DNA of 64,000 bases, taken from NCBI GenBank assembly GCA_963817735.1, contig CAWFPP010000004.1, forward strand, positions 186,001-250,000, in the 5' to 3' direction. The first letter of the stretch is position 1; each line of letters starts with the position of its first letter. Both the position numbers and the translations under genes were made by a program. The DNA is from Bog-473 sp963817735 (GTDB lineage Bacteria; Actinomycetota; Acidimicrobiia; Acidimicrobiales; RAAP-2). Below, in pieces: positions 15,214 to 22,198 of this stretch. Below the pieces are notes generated by a model. It was given only the letters and a program-made list of their open reading frames with translations. It was not told where the DNA came from and did no database searches.

Positions 15214-16995
15214 CTAAGTCCGCGTCGCGCCGAACCCTCCAGCCGTGCAGCGGCCGGGGGTGACCTCCACCGTCACCAGCCTCGCCCTGCGGTTGTTCGT
15301 CACTTCGAGCAGGTCGCTCCCCCGGGCCGACGTCACGCTGGCACCGGTGGTGCGGGCGCAGTAGCCGTGGCGGTAGTGCACCTGGGTCGGCACGAAGATC
15401 AATGTCGGGGCGGCGATGTGATGGTTGGGCACGTACGCCATGTCGAACATGTCGGTCTGCGGTGAGAAGGAGAAGTGCAACGGCCTGCCGGCCACGGCCT
15501 GCGGATAGGCGCGGCTGAGGACGTAGGCGGTCGAGCGCAGACGCCCGCTCGCCATGACGAGCGACTCGTCGGCGCTCCCCGTGGGGTCGCCGTAGAACTT
15601 CCAGGCCCAGTAGATCCAGCTGACCTGGCGCGCGTCGAGCGCGGCGGTGATGGGTGTGAGGAGCTCGGGGTCGCTGCTGGCACCGAACTCGGTCACCATC
15701 CACGCTGGGCCGTTCCGCTGGACGGCCGAGGCCATGCCGGCGCGGTCCGAGGCCCGCACGCCGAGCGAGTGCTCCTCCTGGGCCGCGCACGCCAGGATGT
15801 TGGTCGGGTTCCCCGTCACCGGGCTGCGGGCGCCGCAATAGACGTGCACGTTGTAGACCAGGTTGGGAAGATCCATGGGGCCGAGGTAGGTCGGCAGCCC
15901 GCGGTTGGCGAAGTTGTCCGGCTCGTCGAAGATGAGGTGGGTGGGATCGTTGGCCAGGATGGTCGGGATGACGCCATCGGCCGGGTCGGCCTTGGGGCAA
16001 TGCAGGGGCGGTGCGCCGTGCAACGGCGCACCGATGTGCCCTGAGCCGGTGTAGAAGCACTCGAGCTCGGAGTCGAAGTGCGCGTCGCCGAAGCGGATGA
16101 GCGATGTGGAGAACGGCTCGTTGAAGGGGTCGTAGCCCAGGACCCAATGGTTGCCCCTGAACGCCTTGGCCACGTCGCCCCAGACCTTGTCGTACTGGCC
16201 CTGCAGATCGCCCCGGACGTTGTTGTGCCAGAAATGGCTGAAGGCGATCCCCGCCGCCTTGGTCCCGTACTCGAGGGACCAGCGGCCCGGCGGGTCGACG
16301 CTCGGGACGCCGTCGGTGCAGACGGCCCAACTCGGGGCGCCCTCGCCCTCGAACATCTTGCTGTACACGTCCTGGTGCATGTCGAGGATCGTGTAGATGT
16401 GGAAGCGCCCGAGCAGGTCGACGGTCTTCGCGAGCCGGGCGATGTAGCGATTGAGCACGGCCTGGTTGAACTGGTCCGGGTCCGCGTGTGCGCCGCGCTT
16501 GCAGATGGCAGGGTCGTTCGATGGGGCCTTGCCGGGCTCGAGCCCGCTCCACGTCATGCCGAGGCGCACCACGTTGAAGCCGAGCCGCGCCATGAGCGAG
16601 GCGTCGGTGCTCGAGAAGTTCCACGGCTTGTTCGGGTCGGGGTAGAGCTCATAAGGCGCGTACTTGTAGACCGCGTCGACGCCATGGAAGAAGACGACCC
16701 GGCCCCGGCTGTCGTAGAGGTAGGGCCCGCCCGGGGCCCTTATCCGGCCCGAGACGCCGGCCCTGCCGATGTCGCTGGGGGCCCGGAACGTCGGCGAGGA
16801 CAGCGTCGGGAGCACGGGCCGGTCGCTGCTGGCGGCCGAGCTCGCGCCCGCCCCGGCCTGGCTCGTCCCGGCCAGCGCCACGCCATCGCCATCGCCATCG
16901 CCGTCAGGAACGTGACCAGGGCGAACAAGCCGACGGACCCACGGTGCACAGCCGACAGTCTGTCCCCCACGTCTCGCCGGGGGACCGCGCCCCAA
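15214..16995 (-). CDS. GH5 glycoside hydrolase (endoglycoceramidase-like); signal peptide in another frame
   Basis: The mature domain (about 500 residues, from GRIRAPGGPYLYDSRGR) is a GH5-fold enzyme resembling endoglycoceramidase: NVVRLGMTWSGLEP, LDMHQDVYSKMFEGEG, the acid/base Glu in YDPFNEPF (codon at 16117-16119) and the nucleophile Glu in VTEFGAS (15688-15690). Such enzymes cleave oligosaccharide from glycolipid ceramides and are secreted. In its own frame the N-terminus (TTG start at 16995) is Arg/Gly/Asp-rich with no signal. The +1-shifted frame from GTG 16970 encodes GSVGLFALVTFLTAMAMAMA, a fine signal-peptide core. Adding one base after the GCGATG hexamers (about 16875) joins it to VALAGTSQAGA. 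I therefore read one secreted enzyme split by a one-base deletion. Confidence 0.85.
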   Translation of the reverse strand: MGRGPPARRGGQTVGCAPWVRRLVRPGHVPDGDGDGDGVALAGTSQAGAGASSAASSDRPVLPTLSSPTFRAPSDIGRAGVSGRIRAPGGPYLYDSRGRVVFFHGVDAVYKYAPYELYPDPNKPWNFSSTDASLMARLGFNVVRLGMTWSGLEPGKAPSNDPAICKRGAHADPDQFNQAVLNRYIARLAKTVDLLGRFHIYTILDMHQDVYSKMFEGEGAPSWAVCTDGVPSVDPPGRWSLEYGTKAAGIAFSHFWHNNVRGDLQGQYDKVWGDVAKAFRGNHWVLGYDPFNEPFSTSLIRFGDAHFDSELECFYTGSGHIGAPLHGAPPLHCPKADPADGVIPTILANDPTHLIFDEPDNFANRGLPTYLGPMDLPNLVYNVHVYCGARSPVTGNPTNILACAAQEEHSLGVRASDRAGMASAVQRNGPAWMVTEFGASSDPELLTPITAALDARQVSWIYWAWKFYGDPTGSADESLVMASGRLRSTAYVLSRAYPQAVAGRPLHFSFSPQTDMFDMAYVPNHHIAAPTLIFVPTQVHYRHGYCARTTGASVTSARGSDLLEVTNNRRARLVTVEVTPGRCTAGGFGATRT

Positions 16996-17045
16996 GGCTG
17001 AATCTCGGCTCCCGCCGGACGGCTGCCCGATGGTGGCGATCGCGG

Positions 17046-17924
17046 TCAGGCAACGTCCTCGAGCGCCCGGCCGATCTCGACATTGCCCGAGACGCTGCGG
17101 ACGCTCAGGTCGACCCGGGTCTCGGGACGGGTACGGCCGGCCGGCGGGACATCGTCGAGCGGGATGTCCGAGTGCACCACGCCCGAGACCGTCTCCACGT
17201 CGACGTGCAGGTCGACACCCCTGACCACTCCGACGGCGACGTCGCCCGAGACGGAGCGCACGTGCAGGGTGCCTTCACCGAGAGCGAGGACGCGCACGTT
17301 CCCCGAGACGTTCACCACCCGGGCGCCGCGGGCGAGCTCCCCCAGGCGAACGTCACCGGATGTGGCCTTCACGTCGACCCGGCTGCCCGCCGCGCCCACC
17401 TCGAGGTCGCCCGAGGCGGTGGAAAAGAGGGCGGCGCCGGCCACGCTCGAACAGCGCAGGTCGCCCGAGGCGGTGTGCACGCGGACGTCGCCCCCGACCC
17501 TGCCCATGGTGATGTTGCCACTGGCCGTCTTGACCGTGACGTCGGCCGCGACGTCGTCGGTCGAGATGTCGCCACTGCCCGTCGTGACGTCCGCCTCCCC
17601 CACGGGCCCGTTGATCTCGATGTCGGCCGTCGCCGTGGTCACAGTGACCAGCGCGCCTTCCGGCACCTCGACCCGGACGATCACCGCGTTGCGCCGCAGG
17701 AGCCGCATGCCGTACACGCGCGGCAGCTTCACCACCACGTGGTCGCGGTCCCCCGAGCGCCGGGACTCCACGATGGCCCGCTCCACGAGCTCCTCCGCTC
17801 CCGGCGTGCCGGCCTCGACCGACACGATGGTGCGGTCCGTGGCGCGGGCCGTGACCACCACTTCGCCCGCGTGGTTCTCCACGGTGAGGTGGACGCTCCC
17901 CGGGGTCTCGAATGTCCTCTCCAT
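17046..17924 (-). CDS. DUF4097 beta-helix repeat protein
   Basis: A 292-residue protein made of short repeats ending SGD/SGN (TGSGDI, TASGNI, TASGDL, TSGDV, NVSGNV, SVSGDV), the pattern of DUF4097 putative adhesins folded as a right-handed beta-helix. There is no signal peptide or membrane segment, so it is probably cytoplasmic. ATG 17924 follows GGGAG. It sits 14 bases after the RHH regulator gene in the same operon; this pairing recurs in actinobacteria as far as I recall. Biochemical role unknown. Confidence 0.85.
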   Translation of the reverse strand: MERTFETPGSVHLTVENHAGEVVVTARATDRTIVSVEAGTPGAEELVERAIVESRRSGDRDHVVVKLPRVYGMRLLRRNAVIVRVEVPEGALVTVTTATADIEINGPVGEADVTTGSGDISTDDVAADVTVKTASGNITMGRVGGDVRVHTASGDLRCSSVAGAALFSTASGDLEVGAAGSRVDVKATSGDVRLGELARGARVVNVSGNVRVLALGEGTLHVRSVSGDVAVGVVRGVDLHVDVETVSGVVHSDIPLDDVPPAGRTRPETRVDLSVRSVSGNVEIGRALEDVA

Positions 17925-17938
17925 GTCCGTTGCTCCCT

Positions 17939-18403
17939 TCAGGTCGTGCCGTAGCCGCGCAGGCGGTTCCCCACCCGGGCGCCCCGGCTCCGGTTGCTCG
18001 AGGTGCCGCGCTCGAGAGCGCGGACGATGAAGGTGTTCACCGAGACGCCGTCGGCCGCCGCGCCTTGCTCGACGCGGAGCTTGAGCGCTTCGCCGAGGCG
18101 CAGGGTGATGCGAGCCGACTGCTCGTCGCCCTCCCCCGTCGGCGCGGCAGCCGGACCCGGTTCGTCCTCGACATAGGTCAGATCGACGTCGTCGCCCGCC
18201 ACCCGGATGTCCACGCGCCCGTCGGGCAACGTGGCCGTCAGCTCGGCGGCGGCGTCGGACAGGACGTCGAGGATGCGGCCGGGCACCGAGCGCCCGAGCA
18301 CGTCGGCGATCCGCTCGGCCACCTCGGCCACCGTGTCGTCGCCCAGCTCCCCGACGGCGACCACGTCGGAACGCAGCCCGTCGACCACCAGTGACATCTT
18401 CAT
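17939..18403 (-). CDS. ribbon-helix-helix (HicB-like) DNA-binding protein
   Basis: A 154-residue protein. The N-terminal 75 residues (LRSDVVAVGELGDDTVAEVAERIADVL...) are a family-specific domain; residues about 95-132 (ARITLRLGEALKLRVEQGAAADGVSVNTFIVRALER) form an RHH/Arc fold like HicB antitoxins. The C-terminal tail is basic. No HicA toxin lies next to it; instead it heads an operon with DUF4097. It almost certainly represses its own promoter through the TGACAT/ATGTCA palindromes at 18406-18432. Confidence 0.82.
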   Translation of the reverse strand: MKMSLVVDGLRSDVVAVGELGDDTVAEVAERIADVLGRSVPGRILDVLSDAAAELTATLPDGRVDIRVAGDDVDLTYVEDEPGPAAAPTGEGDEQSARITLRLGEALKLRVEQGAAADGVSVNTFIVRALERGTSSNRSRGARVGNRLRGYGTT

Positions 18404-18439
18404 GCTGTCATTATGACATCACTGTGATGTCATAGTCAA
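18404..18439 (-). promoter_or_regulatory. leaderless promoter with overlapping RHH operators
   Basis: Minus strand: TTGACT (18434-18439), 18-bp spacer, CATAAT (18410-18415), 6 bases, ATG. Overlapping perfect palindromes TGACATCACTGTGATGTCA (18414-18432) and TGTCATTATGACA (18406-18418) fill the spacer and -10. Half-sites TGACAT repeat in both orientations, as Arc/MetJ-type RHH proteins prefer. Confidence 0.72.
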
Positions 18440-18505
18440 GACCTCATATAGGGGGCGGGCACAGAGGCCGGCGAGACCTCCTGGCGGGAGGCCGAAGAGC
18501 CCAGG

Positions 18506-19531
18506 TCAGCCGCCTGAAGCGTCCTGCACCTTGGTCTTGCCGGCCGAGATGAAGGGCATCATCGCCCGCAGCTCCTGCCCCACCGACTCGATCTGGTGGG
18601 CTTGGCCCGCCTTGCGCAGCGCCTCGAAGCGGGGACGACCCGCCCGGTTCTCCGCGATCCACTCCTCGGCGAAGGCGCCGCTGCGGATCTCGTCGAGGAT
18701 CGTCTGCATCTCGGCCCGGACCGCCTCGTTGATCACCCGCGGGCCGCGGGTCACGTCGCCGTACTCGGCGGTGTCCGAGATGGAGTAGCGCATGCCGGCG
18801 ATCCCCTGCTCGTACATCAGGTCGACGATGAGCTTCAGCTCGTGCAGGCACTCGAAGTAGGCCGACTCGGGCTGGTAGCCGGCGTTGACCAGCGTCTCGA
18901 ACCCGGCGGTGACCAGCGCGGTCAGGCCGCCGCACAGCACCACCTGCTCACCGAAGAGGTCGGTCTCTGTCTCCTCGTCGAACGTGGTGTCGAGCACGCC
19001 GGCCCGGGTGGAGCCGATGGCGTGGGCGTAGGACAGCGCGAGCTCCCGCGCCTTGCCGGTGGCGTCCTGGTGCACGGCGATCAGCGTCGGGACCCCTCCG
19101 CCCTCGGTGTAGGTGCGGCGAACGAGGTGGCCCGGCCCCTTGGGCGCCACCATGGTGACGTCCACGCCCGCCGGCGGCACGATCTGCCCGAAGCGGATAT
19201 TGAAGCCGTGGGCGAACATCAGGCAGTCGCCGTCGTTGAGATTGGGCGCCACGAACTCGTCGTAGGCCGCCTTCTGCTCGGTGTCGGGCAGCAGCATCAT
19301 GATGACGTCGGCCTCGGCGGCTGCGTCGGCCAGCGACAGCACCCGCAGCCCGGCCTCCTCCGCCTTGCGCTTGGAGCTGCTGCCTTCGCGCAGCGCGACG
19401 CGCACGTCCACGCCGGACTCCCGCAGGTTCTGCGCGTGGGCGTGCCCCTGGGAGCCGTAGCCCAGGATGGCCACCTTGCGGCCGGCGATCAGCGTGGGGT
19501 CTGCATCGGATTCGTAGTACATCGTGGCCAT
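18506..19531 (-). CDS. ilvC: ketol-acid reductoisomerase
   Basis: Second enzyme of valine/isoleucine synthesis: isomerises and reduces acetolactate or acetohydroxybutyrate with NADPH and Mg. The 341-residue length is that of class I KARI. GYGSQGHAHAQNL is the Rossmann loop, REGSSSKRKAE the NADPH-selecting loop, FAHGFNIRFGQI, and D/E metal ligands are in LFGEQVVLCGGL and the ECLHELKLIVDL helix. It follows ilvN by about 90 bases that contain a heptamer repeat; GAAAGAG is a weak ribosome site before the ATG. Probably co-transcribed with ilvB-ilvN. Confidence 0.97.
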   Translation of the reverse strand: MATMYYESDADPTLIAGRKVAILGYGSQGHAHAQNLRESGVDVRVALREGSSSKRKAEEAGLRVLSLADAAAEADVIMMLLPDTEQKAAYDEFVAPNLNDGDCLMFAHGFNIRFGQIVPPAGVDVTMVAPKGPGHLVRRTYTEGGGVPTLIAVHQDATGKARELALSYAHAIGSTRAGVLDTTFDEETETDLFGEQVVLCGGLTALVTAGFETLVNAGYQPESAYFECLHELKLIVDLMYEQGIAGMRYSISDTAEYGDVTRGPRVINEAVRAEMQTILDEIRSGAFAEEWIAENRAGRPRFEALRKAGQAHQIESVGQELRAMMPFISAGKTKVQDASGG

Positions 19532-19560
19532 GTCGTGACTCTTTCTCTGTTGCTTGTGCG

Positions 19561-19595
19561 ATGGGCGATGGGCGATGGGCGATGGGCGATGGGCG
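19561..19595 (+). repeat. five tandem 7-bp repeats between ilvN and ilvC
   Basis: GATGGGC is repeated five times exactly, with a degenerate sixth copy. It lies 29 bases upstream of the ilvC start on the transcribed side, in the ilvN-ilvC intergenic region. Copy-number change would alter spacing by 7 bases per unit. Confidence 0.9.
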
Positions 19596-19623
19596 ATGTG
19601 ATCGGTCTCAGTGGCGGTCCAGC

Positions 19624-20199
19624 TTAGGCAGGGCGACGCGGCCCGGTCCGTTGGAGCTCCTCGACGGTGTAGTGCTCGAGCAGGCCCTCGAAGTCGTCGA
19701 TCTTCTCGGGGCGGCCGGCCAGCATGACGGTGATGCGGTCGGCGCCCACGCTGACCACCTCGCCGCCGAAGACCCCCACCAGCTGTATGACCTGGGAGCG
19801 CTCGGTCGGCCCCACCGCCACGGTGACCAGGACCAGCTCGCGCTCGACCGCTTCGCTCGGTGAGAGCTCATCGATGGAGACGACGTTGACCAGCTTGTCG
19901 AGCTGCATGATGACCTGCTCCAGGGGCGCCGACTCCACGTCGACCACGATCGTGATCCGGCTGAAGTGCTCGTCCTCGTCCGTGGGGGCGACGGCCAGCG
20001 AGTAGATGTTGAAGCCACGGCGGCTGAAGAGCCCCGCCACCCGGGCCAGGACGCCGGCCTTGTTCTCGACCAGCACCGACAGGATGTGGTGGCGCTGGCC
20101 CGGCGCCGGGGTCCGACGGGTACCGGCGCCCGATCCGACTCCGGCGCCCGATCCGATACCGGCGCCGCCCGTCATGGGGTGCAGCGAGGCCGGCGTCAT
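19624..20199 (-). CDS. ilvN: acetolactate synthase small (regulatory) subunit
   Basis: A 191-residue regulatory subunit. After a 35-residue Gly/Ala-rich N-terminal extension (GAGIGSGAGVGSGAG) comes the ACT domain HHILSVLVENKAGVLARVAGLFSRRGFNIYSL, which binds valine, then the C-terminal domain that activates IlvB. The extension is longer than in typical IlvN; an internal ATG at 20175 would shorten it by 8. ATG 20199 overlaps the ilvB stop by 4 bases, so subunits are made in step. Confidence 0.95.
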   Translation of the reverse strand: MTPASLHPMTGGAGIGSGAGVGSGAGTRRTPAPGQRHHILSVLVENKAGVLARVAGLFSRRGFNIYSLAVAPTDEDEHFSRITIVVDVESAPLEQVIMQLDKLVNVVSIDELSPSEAVERELVLVTVAVGPTERSQVIQLVGVFGGEVVSVGADRITVMLAGRPEKIDDFEGLLEHYTVEELQRTGPRRPA

Positions 20200-21929
20200 C
20201 GGGCGGCCAGCTGGTCGGGGTGGACGACGATGTCGTCGTTGGAGGAGCCGGCGGCCACCATCGGGTACACCTTCTCGAAGGCGTCGGTGCGGAAGTCGAT
20301 GACGACGGGCCGGTCGTCGACGGAGTTCGCCTTCTCTATCGCCGGTCCGACGTCCTCGGGCGTCTCGGCCTTGATGCCGACGCACCCCATGGCCTCGGCC
20401 CACTTGACGTAGTCGGGCAGGTCGGGCGAGAGATAGACCTCGGAGTAGCGCTCCTCGTAGAACATCTCCTGCCACTGGCGCACCATGCCGAGATACGCGT
20501 TGTTCAAGATGGCGATCTTCACCGGGATCTGCTCGGAGCTGGCGGTGACGAGCTCCTGGGCGGTCATCTGGAAGCAGCCGTCGCCGTCGATGGCCCACAC
20601 GGTGCGGTCCGGGCGGCCGACCTTGGCCCCGATGGCCGCGGGCACGGCGAAGCCCATGGTGCCGGCGCCGCCCGAGTTGACCCAAGTGTAGGGGTGCTCG
20701 AAGTTCCAGTACTGCGAGGCCCACATCTGGTGCTGGCCCACGCCGGCGACGACGATGGTGTCCTCCGACGCCGCATCACGGAGCTGCTCGACGACATTCT
20801 GCGGCTTGATGGCGCCGCCCTCGACGTCCTCGTAGTACAGCGGGAAGCGCTCCCGCCACTCGTTGATCTGCTTCCACCACGCCGACAGGTCCTGCACCAC
20901 CGGGTGCGCGTCGTCGCCGCGGGCGTCCATGGCCAGCAACATCTCCTCTATGACCTGGCGGCAGTCGCCGGCGATGCCGACGTCGGGGATGCGGACCTTG
21001 CCCAGCTCGGCCGGGTCGATGTCGACGTGGATCACCTTGGCGTCCGGCGCGAAGGCGCTGATCTTCCCGGTGACCCGGTCGTCGAACCTGGCCCCGAGGC
21101 TGATCAGGAGGTCGCTCTTCTGCATGGCGGTGACGGCGGTGTAGTGCCCGTGCATGCCGGGCATGCCGAGCGCCTGGGGGTGCGAATCGGGGAAGGCGCC
21201 GCGGGCCATCAGCGTGGTGACGACCGGAATGCCGGTGCGGTCGGCCAGGGCCCGCAGCGCCTCGGCGGCCCGGGCCTTGAGCACCCCGCCACCGACGTAG
21301 AACACCGGCCGGTGCGCCCGGGAGATCAGCTCGACGGCCTGCCCGATGAGCACGGGATCGCCGAACGTCACCGGGTGGTAGCCCGGCAGGTCGAGTTCGT
21401 CGACGGTCGACGGCCAGTACCACTCCATGGGGGCGTTCGAGATGTCCTTGGGCAGGTCGATCAGCACCGGCCCCGGCCGCCCCGTCGTGGCCACGTGGAA
21501 TGCGGCGGCCACCACCCGCGGGATGTCGTCGACGTCCTTGATGAGCCAGTTGTGCTTCGTGATGCCCATGGTGACGCCGGTGATGTCGCACTCCTGGAAG
21601 GCGTCGGTGCCGATGGAGCCGGTGGCCACCTGGCCCGACACGACGATCAGCGGCGTCGAGTCCATGTACGCGTTGGCGAGCGGCGTCACGATGTTGGTGG
21701 CGCCGGGCCCGCTGGTCACCATCGCCACGCCGGGGCGTCCGGTCGCCATGGCGTAGCCCTCCGCCATATGACCTGCGCCCTGCTCGTGGCGCACCAGGAT
21801 GTGGCGGATCGACGAGTCGATGATGGGGTCGTAGACGGGCAGGATGGCGCCGCCGGGCAGGCCGAACATGACGTCGACCCCCTGCATCTCGAGGCTCTTT
21901 ATGAGGGCCTGGGCCCCGGTCATCTTCAT
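20196..21929 (-). CDS. ilvB: acetolactate synthase large (catalytic) subunit
   Basis: A ThDP-dependent enzyme condensing pyruvate with itself or 2-oxobutyrate. The 577 residues show the catalytic Glu49 (LVRHEQGAGHMAEGYA), the FAD-binding middle domain and the C-terminal GDGCFQMTAQEL...NN ThDP-Mg motif. AAGGGGAG lies 4-11 bases before the ATG. About 145 bases upstream is a leader peptide ending in an Ile-Leu-Val-Leu-Val-Thr run followed by a terminator, so expression falls when branched-chain aminoacyl-tRNAs are abundant. It is the first structural gene of ilvBN(C). Confidence 0.97.
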   Translation of the reverse strand: MKMTGAQALIKSLEMQGVDVMFGLPGGAILPVYDPIIDSSIRHILVRHEQGAGHMAEGYAMATGRPGVAMVTSGPGATNIVTPLANAYMDSTPLIVVSGQVATGSIGTDAFQECDITGVTMGITKHNWLIKDVDDIPRVVAAAFHVATTGRPGPVLIDLPKDISNAPMEWYWPSTVDELDLPGYHPVTFGDPVLIGQAVELISRAHRPVFYVGGGVLKARAAEALRALADRTGIPVVTTLMARGAFPDSHPQALGMPGMHGHYTAVTAMQKSDLLISLGARFDDRVTGKISAFAPDAKVIHVDIDPAELGKVRIPDVGIAGDCRQVIEEMLLAMDARGDDAHPVVQDLSAWWKQINEWRERFPLYYEDVEGGAIKPQNVVEQLRDAASEDTIVVAGVGQHQMWASQYWNFEHPYTWVNSGGAGTMGFAVPAAIGAKVGRPDRTVWAIDGDGCFQMTAQELVTASSEQIPVKIAILNNAYLGMVRQWQEMFYEERYSEVYLSPDLPDYVKWAEAMGCVGIKAETPEDVGPAIEKANSVDDRPVVIDFRTDAFEKVYPMVAAGSSNDDIVVHPDQLAAR

Positions 21930-22010
21930 ATGACTCCCCTTGCTGTGGTGGCGGTGGCGGTGCTGTGGTGGCGGTGACGGTGGCGGTGACGGTGGTGCGA
22001 ACAGGCCCGG

Positions 22011-22075
22011 AAATTGAAAAGACCCCCCGGTTCGGAGGGTCGTAAGGCACGCGTTCCGGATGTGGGCGCGTGCCT
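22011..22075 (-). terminator. ilvB attenuator: hairpin plus rho-independent terminator
   Basis: In the minus-strand RNA, AGGCACGCG (22067-22075) pairs with CGCGTGCCT (22045-22053) over 9 bp, overlapping the leader stop codon. The terminator follows: GACCCTCC-loop-GGGGGGTC (22021-22041) and a UUUU run (22017-22020). Same layout as the leuA attenuator. Confidence 0.88.
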
Positions 22076-22121
22076 ACGTTACGAGTACCAGAATCTCGGG
22101 ACGGGTGCTACGTGCCTGCAT
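22074..22121 (-). CDS. ilvL: ilvB leader peptide
   Basis: A 15-residue ORF, MQARSTRPEILVLVT, whose last six codons are Ile-Leu-Val-Leu-Val-Thr: all three branched-chain amino acids plus threonine, the precursor of isoleucine. It ends inside the first attenuator stem. No Shine-Dalgarno; a CACAAT box ends 9 bases before the ATG with TTGTCC 17 bp further up, so the RNA start is close to or at the start codon. Symbol by analogy with enterobacterial ilvL. Confidence 0.85.
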   Translation of the reverse strand: MQARSTRPEILVLVT

Positions 22122-22130
22122 GACCCGCAC

Positions 22131-22159
22131 ATTGTGGCATGCCCGGCGCTTTGGGACAA
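22131..22159 (-). promoter_or_regulatory. promoter of ilvB leader
   Basis: Minus strand: TTGTCC (22154-22159), 17-bp spacer, CACAAT (22131-22136), then 9 bases to the leader ATG. It lies between ilvD and the leader, so ilvBN can be transcribed separately from ilvD. Confidence 0.5.
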
Positions 22160-22198
22160 GCCCCCCTGGTCCGCCGGACCGATTCCGGCGGGGAGGAT

